A stretch of 14,460 bases of DNA from Lobulomyces angularis (lineage: Eukaryota; Chytridiomycota; Chytridiomycetes; Lobulomycetales; Lobulomycetaceae), in NCBI GenBank assembly GCA_027604685.1, contig JADHYX010000496.1:1-14460 (forward strand), written 5' to 3'. Of this stretch, positions 1-8,997 are shown piece by piece. Below the pieces are notes generated by a model. That model searched no databases. It saw only the letters and a list, made by a program, of their open reading frames with translations, and was not told the DNA's origin. Position numbers and translations under genes: made by a program. How positions within the stretch are numbered: the first letter of the stretch is position 1; every line of letters begins with the position of its first letter.

Positions 1-1259
1 TACCCCCTAGAAACATGTTGCCGACTTTCAAATAAATAAAAAAAGAAAAATTTTTTAGAAAAAAAATAAAAAAGAAAAATTAAAAAACTTACTCTCTTAT
101 AGTCCAATTTAATCCCTATTACCAAAAAAAAAAAAAAAAAGAAGATGATTAAAAAAAAAAAAAAAAAATAAATTCATTTACCAGGGTAAATGTGTTTATA
201 ACACCCCAAATAAAGATGACCCAACATTCATAATATTCTCTAGATTTTTTTAAATAGCTCAAATACGGATATAATATAGAAAACACGGCAAACCAGATGA
301 AGGATGAACTTTTTTTTTTTTTTTTTTATTTAATTTATATTTTTAGAATTTAAAATTTCTTTTTTTTTTGGTACCCCATAACCAGATGGGCAGTACAATT
401 TGCAACATTATCATCACCACAAGCATCTATATAAATATAAATTTAATTTTTTAAAAAATTAAAAAGATAAAAAATAGAAAACCTGTAGCTACTATGAAGC
501 CTAGTATAATTTGAGAGTATCCCAACACAAGAAAACTTTCAAAAAAATAAAAATAAAAATAAATTTTTATTAAAGAATTTTTTTATAGGTTTACATTAAG
601 CCTAAAAACTTGTGTAAAATTCTAAAGCACCTTAATGTCCAGGATAGTAGTAAAGTTGAATAAAATAGTTTACAAACTTTTCTAATAATTCCAATGGATG
701 ATTGAAAAAGAATTAATAAAATTATTACTACACCAACAAATTTATGAACTGGTTTACCAACTCGACCATCTAAAAAAGGGAAAAAATTAAAAAAAAAAAA
801 TTAGGTTAAAAAAAAGATTTACGATGTCCTTCATGTCGAATTTCAAGATGAGGTTTAGTTTTATGATTTGATGAAGATAAACCAAGAAAAAATATAATAA
901 AAATTAAAACAGTATTTAAAATTTGGATTGGGATGTGGTATTTATTTATAGATTTTCTAATTCCAAGAGTAATTCCAAAAGGTAACAAAAAACCAAAAAC
1001 CAACAATGCCAAACCAATGTGTAAGTACAGTGTAGTAGAAAGTCCTGGGTCTTTTTTTTTAAAAAGAAGAATATCAATACTTGAATTCAAATTTTTTTTT
1101 TAAAAAAGAAATATTAAAAGTTATTTACTTAAATCATCCCAACTACCAGAACCCATAGACATTCCTAATATTTTTTTTTTTTTAAAAAAAACGAAAAAAA
1201 TAAAACACTAAACCTGGAGGCATATTCATATCACCATCGTTATGTCTTCTGTAGAACAT
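1..1259 (-). CDS. YTP1/DUF2427-like multi-pass membrane protein, 3' end outside window
   Basis: Fungal membrane protein of the YTP1 family; the yeast founder has no established function. By-eye model on the minus strand: exons 1259-1214, 1164-1129, 1050-823, 769-595, 535-483, 426-375, 308-182, 115-93 and 24-1, with every junction GT...AG and in phase (about 254 residues before the edge). The N-terminus is Met/Gly-rich (DMNMPPGMSMGSGS). A cytochrome-b561-like set of helices follows, each with a well-placed histidine: LHIGLALLVFGFLLPFGI, KYHIPIQILN, VHKFVGVVIILL and LHKFLGLIFLVLGYSQ. Next come the family marks CTAHLVMGSSFI, WGVINTFT and, across two small exons, WTIRDRQHV, which I recall as characteristic of the YTP1 C-terminal domain. 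The start is uncertain: relatives usually carry a signal peptide and none is seen, so a further 5' exon may lie above 1259, where CTTTTCCAACATGTTCTACAG resembles an acceptor. Family confidence is high; exact ends are less sure. Confidence 0.78.
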
Positions 1260-1498
1260 GTTGGAAAAGAGATGAAAAAAAAAAAAAAAGTAGGTTGAGA
1301 AAGAAAAATTATTATTTTTTATTTTTTTTTAAGGTTTTTAGCGCCCCATATCCAGCCTTACAATTTCAGGGTTTTTAAAAAGAAAAGAGCACTCCTTCAA
1401 AAAAATTTTTTTTTTTAGAAAGAAATTCAGCAATTTTTTAAAAAAACTGCAATAAAATAAAAAATATCTTTTTTTAATTTTAAAAGAAAATGTAGTAT

Positions 1499-1578
1499 TT
1501 TGTTTGCTAATATTGAAAAGAAGAGTTATATTTTTAACTTTGTTTGCTAATATTGAAAAGAAGAGTTATATTTTTAAC
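1499..1578. repeat. exact 40-bp tandem duplication (two copies)
   Basis: The segment at 1499-1538 is repeated without a mismatch at 1539-1578 (TTTGTTTGCTAATATTGAAA begins each copy, shifted by one base at the left edge). The match breaks at 1498 against 1538 and at 1539 against 1579. It lies about 240 bp upstream of the visible start of the minus-strand membrane-protein gene. Perfect identity in such a mutable AT-rich region suggests a recent duplication or an assembly artefact. Confidence 0.9.
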
Positions 1579-1892
1579 AAAGAAAGAAAGTCTGCGATTG
1601 ATTAGAATTTGCAAGGTGTTTAAAAAGTTATTTTGTTATTTAAAAACCAAAAAAGTTAAAACAGAAACATCTTAATTTTTTGAAAACTTTTACACAAAAA
1701 AAAAAAAAAAATAAGCAGAGAAGCTTAAAAAAAGTATTTTTAAGATAAAAAAAATTAAATTATATTAAAAAAAAAAACTGCTTCTTTTGAAATGTAAAAA
1801 AAATAATAAAAAAAAATAAAAAAAAAATTAAATTAAATTTATAAAAAAAAAAAAAAAATTTTGAAAAATAAAACTTTTTAGGCGAGAAAAAG

Positions 1893-1900
1893 GTCACGTG
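1893..1900. promoter_or_regulatory. E-box / CDEI-like site GTCACGTG
   Basis: GTCACGTG with a following AT matches the bHLH consensus RTCACRTG (Cbf1/CDEI) and contains the palindromic CACGTG core. It lies in the shared upstream region of two divergent genes, inside an island of higher G+C and eight bases before the first AGGGCGAA octamer. A role as a transcription-factor site is inferred from sequence alone. Confidence 0.4.
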
Positions 1901-1907
1901 ATTTACG

Positions 1908-1934
1908 AGGGCGAATTGTACAGAGTAGGGCGAA
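1908..1934. promoter_or_regulatory. paired AGGGCGAA octamers, candidate regulatory element
   Basis: AGGGCGAA occurs at 1908-1915 and again at 1927-1934, 19 bp apart (about two helical turns). It occurs a third time in the opposite orientation as TTCGCCCT at 2509-2516. A G+C-rich octamer repeated three times in 600 bp of very AT-rich intergenic DNA is unlikely by chance. I do not know a factor for it. Confidence 0.35.
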
Positions 1935-1935
1935 A

Positions 1936-1986
1936 GCGTTTTTTTTTTTTTTGGCAAAGCAAAAAGCCAAGAAAAAAAGGAACGTT
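1936..1986. other. imperfect inverted repeat with A/T-rich arms
   Basis: CGTTTTTT...TTGGC (about 1937-1955) faces GCCAAGAAAAAAAGG AACG (1966-1985) across a ten-base spacer. The best-paired part is TTGGC/GCCAA next to the spacer; the outer arms are T-run against A-run with mismatches. It could form a hairpin in RNA, but homopolymer arms arise readily in this genome, so significance is doubtful. Confidence 0.25.
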
Positions 1987-2698
1987 TGTTACTTTTTTGT
2001 CGTTTTTTTTTTTTTATTTTTACCAAAAGTTAAAGAAAGAGAAAATTGAGTTTTCATTGTTTTTTATTCTTTCAGAAAGAGAAATTTCTATTTTTTTGTT
2101 TCTATTTTTTATTTTTTTTTCATTTCCAAAAAATATGGAAAATAGAATCAATTTTACTGTTTTTGAAATATAAGGAGAAAATTAACGACAAAAAAAGTCA
2201 AATTTAAGAATGATATCAGTAAACAGTAGGTGGATAACAATTAAATTTAATGTGATATGTTTAAATAATATTTGGCAATACGATAATAATGTGAAATTTG
2301 ATATCTTCTAAGCTTGATGCTCTCCCACAGCTCACTCCAACTGATCAGGTACTCATAATACTGTTTATCACTCTTGTTACTACCTCATAAATAGCTCATG
2401 TTATTCCTTCTTTTTAATACAACTCTTGATATAATTTATTAAAAAACTCTTTACAACTTATCTCCAACTCTTACACTATTCCTTTTTGTCCTACGCAAAC
2501 TCCTTCCCTTCGCCCTCCTTCGCTCTTGCCGCAAATACAAAATTTAGAAAAACAAAGTATCAATCCCTTTTTACATCTCTATGTCAAATATCGTAGAGTA
2601 ATTAGTTTCACCAACTTTTTATAAAAAAAATCGTTAAAAACCGAAAACCAAAAAATAAAAATTTTAAAAAAAAAAACTATTTTCTTAATAATTTAAAT

Positions 2699-3571
2699 AT
2701 GCTAAATAAGAAAGAAAAAAAAAAAAAAATAGTAAAAATATCAAACCTAAAAAAAAATAAATTTATGATAAAAAATTTAAAGTCCATAACAAAGTGTCTA
2801 TGGGAAAACTGTTCAATGAAATTTACCTCTGAAGAAGAAGCATACCATCACCTTAATGAAATGCATACCACTGCTGGTAAAAATGAATAACATAATTTTT
2901 TTATTTTAACAAAACAAAAAGGTGTGCAGCAGTGTAAATGGAATAGTAGAGGAAGAGGTTTTGAACCATGCAATTTAATCTTTCAACATCGTGGTCATAT
3001 TAAAGATGTATTATTTTATTTTTTTTTATATTTTATTAAAAAAAAAAATAAAAATTATAGCATTCTGTTGTTCATTTTACCTCAGTATACCCAAAGCAAT
3101 GTGATGTAAAATAATAAAAAAAAAAAAAAATAATAATAATATTAATAATAAAATTAAAAAAAAAAAAAATTAAAAAAGGGTTGTGGAGAAAAGATGAAAA
3201 ACAGACAAAACTTACATCGACACAGAACCAGATCTTGCAAAAATTTAAAAATAAAAATTTCACAAAAAAATTTGGAAAATAATGAAGTCATTCTGTCACC
3301 AGATTCTGCTAGTTTATCAGCTCACAGTAATCAATCTTCCAACTCCAATAATCTTGACTTGAGCAGCTTTAACAGAACTTCACTTAATCTATGGTGTAAA
3401 TCCCATGAGGAGGTTCTCAATGAGCTCTACAACAACACAAACACTGGTACTCTCAATTATGAAAATAATCAAATTCAATCCGAAAATAATTTATTAAACG
3501 ATGTAGCATATCAACCATCTGTAAACAATACTTTTTTAAGTGAAAACACTTTAAATGTTTCAACACAATAA
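2699..3571 (+). CDS. fungal C2H2-type zinc-finger protein (putative transcription factor)
   Basis: Likely nuclear DNA-binding protein. By-eye model: exons 2699-2876, 2922-3007, 3061-3105 and 3179-3571; the introns (45, 53 and 73 bp) are GT...AG and keep frame. The zinc-finger block is rebuilt only by splicing. Finger 1 is CLWENCSMKF with HHLNEMH. Finger 2 starts CKWNS, has a longer Cys-Cys loop, and ends RGHIKDHSVVH. Finger 3 is CDGCGEKMKNRQNLHRHRTR with a final Cys, so it is C2HC. The linker FTSVYPKQ and the RGHIKDH...NRQ-L-RH pattern resemble fungal PacC-like three-finger proteins, though it is too divergent to call PacC. The remaining roughly 110 residues are rich in Asn and Ser, as in fungal regulators. 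The start could be ATG 2699 or ATG 2765, since the first codons are Lys-rich. The frame stays open after the TAA (see the following feature). Confidence 0.7.
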
Positions 3572-3625
3572 TTAAATGCCGACGTGGATATAATGACTTT
3601 GATTGATGATCTAATTAACAGCTAA
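3572..3625 (+). other. in-frame extension beyond the zinc-finger stop codon
   Basis: Directly after TAA at 3569-3571 the same frame continues for 17 codons to TAA at 3623-3625. The peptide would read LNADVDIMTLIDDLINS, a short acidic amphipathic tail. Its base composition is like the preceding exon and unlike the homopolymer-rich 3' flank that starts at about 3630. This suggests either a recent nonsense change (CAA to TAA) or programmed readthrough. It could be chance, since 17 codons is short. Confidence 0.35.
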
Positions 3626-3855
3626 TACAAAAAAAAAAAATATATATTTTGGTTTTTTTTTTTTTCATTTTTATGTTTTTTTTATTTTTTTTTTTTCTAA
3701 AACTTTACCAATAATTCAAAATTGCCATTTTATTTTTAATTTTTTATTTTTTTTAATTTATTTGTAATTTAAAACACACAAAAATAAAAATAAAAATTAC
3801 CTGGCATTCTGCTGGATTTGTAACGGTACTTCCTATACTCCTTCTTTCGTAGCCA
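3626..3855. other. AT-rich 3' flank, no gene supported
   Basis: Long T and A runs follow the zinc-finger gene. At 3800-3878 on the minus strand there is one short open stretch (MIITVGDDGYERRSIGSTVT and six more codons) ending in CAG then GTAATTTTT. It looks like an exon with a donor site, but no convincing partner exon was found below it. Confidence 0.4.
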
Positions 3856-4074
3856 TCATCTCCTACTGTTATTATCATTTTTACTTAATATCTACGAAAC
3901 ATTTCAAAAGGAATTAATATATTTTTTTTTTTTTAAGAAAATTGAAATAAAACTTCTTCTTTTGTGTAACGTGTTTTTTCCATTCTTCTTATAACAAAGG
4001 TAACTTGAACAAAAAATTGTATATAATAAAAAATAAGTGTTTTTTTTTTTTGTTAAACAGTATGTGTCCATCAT
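3856..4074 (-). CDS. tentative three-exon small protein
   Basis: Weakly supported model on the minus strand, divergent from the oxidoreductase gene: exons 4074-4059, 4003-3954 and 3891-3856, joined by introns of 55 and 62 bp with GT...AG ends. It gives a 33-residue protein ending in TGA. Its centre reads MEKTRYTKEEILS, which resembles the Y-x4-L-hydrophobic eIF4E-binding motif of 4E-T/GIGYF proteins, with Ile in place of the first Leu. No other homology is recognised. An alternative use of the last exon in another frame, starting at ATG 3878, is equally possible. It could be a translation-related micro-protein, a remnant, or chance. Confidence 0.22.
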
Positions 4075-4111
4075 TAAAATTCCATATTTCAAAAAAAGAA
4101 AAAAAAAATTT

Positions 4112-4195
4112 ATTTTAAAAAACCTATCTATTCATCAAAAAAAAATATTTTTTAAATAACCTATCTCTATTTATCAAAAAAAAAAAAAAAAAAAA
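4112..4195 (+). promoter_or_regulatory. upstream region of the oxidoreductase: direct repeat and poly-A leader
   Basis: Two imperfect copies of TTAAAAAACCTATCTATTCATC / TTTAAATAACCTATCTCTAT, each followed by a TCAAAAA run, lie at about 4114-4145 and 4151-4190. The second runs into an uninterrupted A tract of more than 20 bases that ends directly at the ATG at 4196. A-rich leaders are common before well-translated fungal ORFs. Regulatory meaning is inferred only. Confidence 0.35.
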
Positions 4196-5734
4196 ATGAA
4201 TTTAAAAAACCTTTGGATCACTGGACATTTAAATAAGCACGGTCCGCTCCGCAAATATCCGAGCATCAAACAAAAAATTTCGGAAACTTACGATGTTGCT
4301 GTTATCGGAGCGGGATGGTTAGGTCTCAATACTGCATTAAAACTTCATGAACAAGGAAAAAAAATTATTGTTTTGGAGGCTGGAAAAATAGCTTCTTCTT
4401 CAGTTGCAGCTCACAGCACAGCCAAGGTATCTTCCCAACATCAAATATTGTTTGGTACGTTAAAGTCAAAGCATGGTCTACATCTCACCCAAATGTATGG
4501 TAAAATGAATGAGGAAGCGATAGCCGACATTGAAAAAATTATTGATAAGTACAAAATCGATTGCGAGTGGAAAAGAGCTTCACATATTGTTTTTGCCGAA
4601 AAAGAGGATGAAATACAAACACTAAAGGATGAAACTGAAGTTGCTCAGCAAAGTGGTCTCAAAGCTTCTTTTGAAAAAGTGGTGAATGACCTACCTATCA
4701 AACATCTAGGCGCCCTCGTAGTTAGAGATCAAGCTTACATGAATCCTGTTTCTTATTTAGCCGGTATCGCTAATGTTTTGAATGAAGCTAAAGTTCCCCT
4801 CTACGAAGACAGCCGAGTTTCCAATGTCCAGCTCCTCAGTCCATTCGAGATAACTGCAAACGATGTTTGTATAAAAGCTCACAAAGTGGTCGTTGCTACT
4901 CACCTTCCTATCTTGGATAGAACTGGCCACTTTTCTTTAGTTTCACCTTCTCGTAGTTATTGCATCGCTGTAACTCTCACAGACAACAGCAAGATGATTA
5001 AAGAGACATACATTAACGTTAAAAAATCACAAGAAACTCGCTCTTTACGACCTTACGGCGATACCCTTGTCATTTCTGGTGGTGGACACAAAGTTGGTGA
5101 ATATCCATCCGATAGTAATTGGGGATTTGATGAACTAGAAAAATGGGCTCGACAAAATTTTCCTGTCAAAGAAGTTGTTGCTAGTTGGTCCGCTATGGAT
5201 TACTATCCTGTTGACCAAATTCCGTACATTGGATTAGCAATGCATGGAAGTCCCAACATTTATCTTGGCACTGGTTTTAGTAAATGGGGATTCACACAAG
5301 GTCACGCAGCAGCGCAAATAATCACTGATTTGATCCAAGGTAAAGAAAATGACTATGCAAAGTTATTTGATGCTAGAAGATGGGACGTAACCAAGTCCGC
5401 AAAAGACTTTGTAAAAAACCAAATGCACGTCTCGAAAAAATTTTTTGGTGATAGAATCAAACATATGTGTGAATCCATTGATATTGAAGACTTAGCAAAA
5501 GGGCAAGGTGGAATCTGTGATAATAAAGTGAATGGAAAAAGAGTAGCTGCTTTTAAAGACGAAAACGGCGTCCTACATCAATTTAGTCCCGTTTGTACCC
5601 ACCTTGGCTGTCATGTTAATTGGAATTCTGAAGCTCACCTCTTTGAATGTCCTTGTCATGGAAGTAGTTTTAATACCTTGGGTGAAGTCCTCCATGGTCC
5701 TGCTAACAAAAGGCTTACTCCAATTGAACAATAA
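4196..5734 (+). CDS. FAD-dependent oxidoreductase with C-terminal Rieske [2Fe-2S] domain
   Basis: Single-exon, 512-codon enzyme gene. Residues about 32-61 form the Rossmann FAD-binding start: [18 protein letters not shown] with the GxGxxG motif, and a Glu (VLEA) ending strand 2. The body (to about 390) is a DAO/glycine-oxidase-like fold; [20 protein letters not shown] (359-378) is the typical second FAD contact near the end of that fold. Residues about 430-512 are a Rieske domain: CTHLGC (C467, H469) and CPCHGSSF (C485, H488) supply the cluster ligands, and C472 and C487 match the usual disulphide pair. The order and length match bacterial YhfW-type proteins, whose substrate is unknown. No targeting peptide is obvious; the first 30 residues resemble the conserved bacterial N-terminus. 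Intron absence and higher G+C set it apart from its neighbours. Start and TAA stop are unambiguous. Confidence 0.93.
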   Translation: MNLKNLWITGHLNKHGPLRKYPSIKQKISETYDVAVIGAGWLGLNTALKLHEQGKKIIVLEAGKIASSSVAAHSTAKVSSQHQILFGTLKSKHGLHLTQMYGKMNEEAIADIEKIIDKYKIDCEWKRASHIVFAEKEDEIQTLKDETEVAQQSGLKASFEKVVNDLPIKHLGALVVRDQAYMNPVSYLAGIANVLNEAKVPLYEDSRVSNVQLLSPFEITANDVCIKAHKVVVATHLPILDRTGHFSLVSPSRSYCIAVTLTDNSKMIKETYINVKKSQETRSLRPYGDTLVISGGGHKVGEYPSDSNWGFDELEKWARQNFPVKEVVASWSAMDYYPVDQIPYIGLAMHGSPNIYLGTGFSKWGFTQGHAAAQIITDLIQGKENDYAKLFDARRWDVTKSAKDFVKNQMHVSKKFFGDRIKHMCESIDIEDLAKGQGGICDNKVNGKRVAAFKDENGVLHQFSPVCTHLGCHVNWNSEAHLFECPCHGSSFNTLGEVLHGPANKRLTPIEQ

Positions 5735-5924
5735 ATATAAATTTTTTCACTCTTTTTTTTTTTTTTTTTTTGACAATGCTTGATTTAATTAAAAAAATAA
5801 AAAAAAAAAAAAGAATTTAACAATAATATCAATACAAAAAGAAAATAAAAAATAAAAAAAAAAAGAATTAAAATACTTCACTTCTTTTTTTTCTTTTTTT
5901 GGATTTCTTTCAAAGTATTTTGAC
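5735..5924. other. AT-rich spacer after the oxidoreductase gene
   Basis: T and A runs, including a T run at about 5752-5771 shortly after the stop codon. No gene seen. A CT-rich stretch at 5880-5911 precedes the ATG at 5925 and may belong to the upstream region of the next, broken gene. Confidence 0.5.
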
Positions 5925-6836
5925 ATGGAGGACCTTGTTCATTGGAAAAAACAAGGAATATCTGTAAAAAAATTTAGACATTGTTTTAATTGGAAAGCAG
6001 AAAATTTTATTTGCTTTGGAAATTGGGTCTCCACTTAATACTTCCCAAAAAAATTAACAAAAACTTTTTAACCTTCAAGGTGAAAGTACCAGAAAAGACG
6101 TCTGAAATACCTGGATTAATTAACCCAAATGCACCTTCCCAATATTGTAGAGAAGAGGATTTGTCAGAAAATGGATGTGGCAGTTACAACTTCAACTTCT
6201 GCTCCTACTACTACCAATTCTAGTAACGCAATAACACCTTCTCCTATCCCTTTTAGAGTTATACCCAGCATGTATAAAAAAAATGTTAGATTTGAGTTAA
6301 CTAATTTATATAACAAATGGTGGGACTTTTATATAAAAAAAAACAAAAATATTTTTCACAAAAGTGAAATTGTTGAAGTAACAGCTGATAGATGTTCACC
6401 AATGAATACACTAGCGAAAAGATATTTTGACTGTTTAAGCTCTTCTCATAGTTACAGGATGAATTGTGTTATAAGATTGGAAACAAAATAAAGGATTTTT
6501 CAAGTGGTTGGGGAAAGGGAATCGTTTCTGTTTCATTTGTTCTTTACCAAAAGGTACATTGAATCACCGTCATTTTACAGTACCATGTTTTAGGCAGTAT
6601 ATCTCTCCAGTGGTACATTTTATCTGGGAAATTGAGAAATTACAAGAACTATTTTTTTCTTCTACACCACTTGGTTTACAAAACCTTAACTTACAATTTA
6701 TCATTCCTTGGAGGAGTATCAGAAAGTTCTATATACAATCGCAGCAGATACTCAACTATTAGGAGCTACTATAGCTTTTCTGTGGTTAATGGAGGTCATT
6801 GAAAATCAGGAAATTGTAGAGGAAATTAATGAATGA
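5925..6836 (+). pseudogene. unrecognised gene remnant broken across frames
   Basis: I do not recognise the family. Coding-looking fragments follow one another on the plus strand in changing frames. From ATG 5925: MEDLVHWKKQGISVKKF through NWKAENFICFGNW. A possible intron 6027-6079 (weak donor GTCTCC) then leads to VKVPEKTSEIPGLINPNAP (6080 to about 6170). A +1 shift near 6166-6180 gives the Ser/Thr-rich MDVAVTTSTSAPTTTNSS and a Lys/Trp-rich segment up to TAA 6489-6491. From about 6481 another frame reads FFKWLGKGNRFCFICSLP and continues to 6762. A third frame near 6705 gives SLEEYQKVLYTIAADTQLLG and ends at TGA 6834-6836. Aromatic and Cys-rich composition, and G+C above the surroundings, argue for real ancestry. 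Some breaks could be unrecognised introns, so a poorly modelled living gene remains possible. Confidence 0.5.
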
Positions 6837-8997
6837 ATGGAATGTGTTCGGTTTGAAAATGTATATAATTGTAAATAACAATATAAAAAAAAATATGTAT
6901 AACGTAAAATAAAATATTAAATAAAATATTGTTAGAAATTGATAGAATATAAAATAATTTGTCCAGATCATTATTTTAAAAAAAAATTGTTTTTAAAAAA
7001 TGTAGGAAAAAAAAAATTATTCTGCAAGATAAAAAATTCTAAAAATTATTTCAATTTTTTTTCACTTTACTATTGTTAGTGGATATTTCAAAAAAAAACT
7101 CTCACATTACATATTATTTGGTTTTATATTACTTCCAAGAATGTTTTCAAAATAAACAAGTTTCACAACAAAAGTTTATAATTCAACCGTTAAGAGTACA
7201 TTATGTAGCAATATTTAAGAATTTTAAATCTAAAAACTGTAAGAAAATTGAAAATTCCAGTTATTAAATTATTTATTAATAAGTTAAAAACATGTAGTTT
7301 TATTTTTTTTTTTTTTTTTATAACAAGTGCTCATCAAATTTAATTCTTTTATATCAAAATAGAGAGATTTCAATAATTTTTCCAAAGAAAATAGCTACTT
7401 TTTTTATTGTAAAACAATATTTTTGCAGATCTATTTTCTATGAAGGCAAATGAAGATTACCTTCCACAGAATAACTATTTAATATGGTACCGGTATTAAC
7501 TAAAATTTAAATAAAGCAGTTTGAATTTTAATATAGGTTTTCGTTAATGATCTGCAGCTAAACTTTTTAAACTCAACAATCATCAACTTTTAAACTATAA
7601 GTTACCAACTAATCGATACTTAATTTTTCACATTATTCAAGCGGATTTCAACTAGAAATTTGTAAATTTAATTTGGGTTTTGTAAGTTTTTCGGTAATAT
7701 TATTTTTATGAATTTTTTCACTTTTAAATTTGAATTTTTTTTTTAATTTTTTTTATTTCAAATTAAAGGAAATTGTAAGATAAGCAGAAATTTAAGTTTA
7801 GAATTTTTCATTTTTGAAAGGATTTTTTATTTTCAGGGAAATCATTTTTAATGACCAAAAAAAATGAAGTATTACAAAAGTAATGGAAATGGTTAATGAG
7901 TTATGTGAAATAAGGCAAAAGAGAGATTATAAAGTAAAATTTTTAATGAAGTCATGTATATTTTTATGAGAAGTAGTTTATTTTTGAAGTTCATTTGAAA
8001 TAAGTATAAAATTTCAAATAAAATAAGAGGTTCCTTTAAATTTAGAAAAAGAGTTAAAAAGAAAATAAAAATTTTAACAATAAATAATATATTATAATTC
8101 AAAAAAATAAAATAATTTTAAAAATCAAATTCAAAATATAAAATCTTAGAAAATAGAAACTCTTAAGAAAATAAAAGGAAAAAAAATTCACCGAAATTTC
8201 TTTAAGAAATTATCACCAATTTTAAATTCTATTTTCGTTAATGAAAGTTGTAAAGATATTAAAATAAAAAATTTAACTCATTATCATATTAAATCTAAAA
8301 AAAAAAAAAAAAAAAACAAAAATTAATCCATAATTATTACGGATACTACGCTGTAATTAAAAATAATTCATAATTATTTATCAAATATTTAATTATTGAA
8401 GTGAAAATTGAGATATATTTTTTTTGGTTAGAAAAGTTAAATAAATAGATCTTGAGTAATAATAGAAAAGTCCTTTAAAGATAGAATTCAAAATGAGGAA
8501 CAGCAATATGAGTAAAATATGTAGTCTATTTATTAATTTATGTAATAAAGTAATAAAAAACGTAATTTTAGTTAATTGTAAAGATAAAAAAAATTAAACA
8601 TAGAAAAATTTATTAACAATCACAAAAATAAAATGAAATTTTAAAAGAAATACATGAACAATCATATTATCATTTAGTTCTTTTATAAAAAAAAATTAAA
8701 AAATACGTAAGAACATCAATGAAAAACTATAAGAAAAAGGGTTAATTTCAAATGATAAATGAAAAAATAAAAAAAAAATTATTAAAAAATTAAAAGCAAA
8801 AACATCAAGAAAAAATAATACAATAAAAAAACATTTTAAAAGAAAAAAAAAACAAGGAAACTTAAAAAAAAACTAATAAAGAACTTTTTTGGAATCAACA
8901 TATATAGTAATAGGATGATTAAACTAAGAACGCCTCATTTTTTTTATTGCATTTCAAAAACAGAAATAAAATTTTTAAATTTCACATAAACTTTTCA
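6837..8997. other. 2.1-kb AT-rich region without a supported gene
   Basis: Both strands were read. Open frames here (for example 7073-7267 plus, 7893-8102 minus, 6786-6971 minus) lack an ATG start or are low-complexity Phe/Ile/Lys/Asn strings, and no splice pattern joins them into a domain. No terminal repeats, tRNA-like A/B boxes or satellite arrays were recognised. The last 40 bases before 8998 are shared with the second Crinkler copy. Confidence 0.55.
8954..8997 (+). promoter_or_regulatory. conserved proximal upstream block of Crinkler copy 1
   Basis: AGAAATAAAATTTTTAAATTT followed by CACATAAACTTTTCA immediately precedes the ATG. Nearly the same block (AGAAATAAAATTTATTAAAT, then ACGCATCAACTTTTCA) precedes the second Crinkler copy at about 14106-14144. 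Similarity fades further upstream. It is either the edge of the duplicated unit or a constrained leader/promoter. Confidence 0.55.

Larger units (their letters stand above)
1260..2698. other. intergenic region between divergent YTP1-like and zinc-finger genes
   Basis: About 1.4 kb separates the 5' end of the minus-strand membrane-protein gene from the plus-strand zinc-finger gene, so it should hold both promoters. It consists of long A or T runs broken by a few islands of higher G+C: about 1881-1938 and 2320-2535. The second island is strongly pyrimidine-rich on the plus strand (for example 2499-2520). Open frames here (1760-2026 minus, 1898-2173 plus) are made almost only of Lys or Phe from homopolymers and I do not accept them as genes. 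No RNA gene was recognised. Confidence 0.6.

Noticed and set aside
1898..2173. Open frame rich in Phe and Lys on the plus strand, overlapping a minus-strand one at 1760-2026
   Set aside because: No ATG start, composition is the product of T and A homopolymers, and there is no domain or splice pattern.
2290..2540. Pyrimidine-rich, less AT-rich block considered as an exon or small RNA gene
   Set aside because: Frequent stops in all frames on both strands and no tRNA-like boxes or stable fold seen; more likely promoter/5' UTR of the zinc-finger gene.
3072..3263. Minus-strand open frame opposite the zinc-finger exons
   Set aside because: Antisense shadow made of poly-A introns read as Phe/Ile; the plus strand carries the conserved finger motifs.
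7073..7267. 64-codon open frame
   Set aside because: Starts at TTG, low complexity, no recognisable motif and no splice partner; chance frame in AT-rich DNA.
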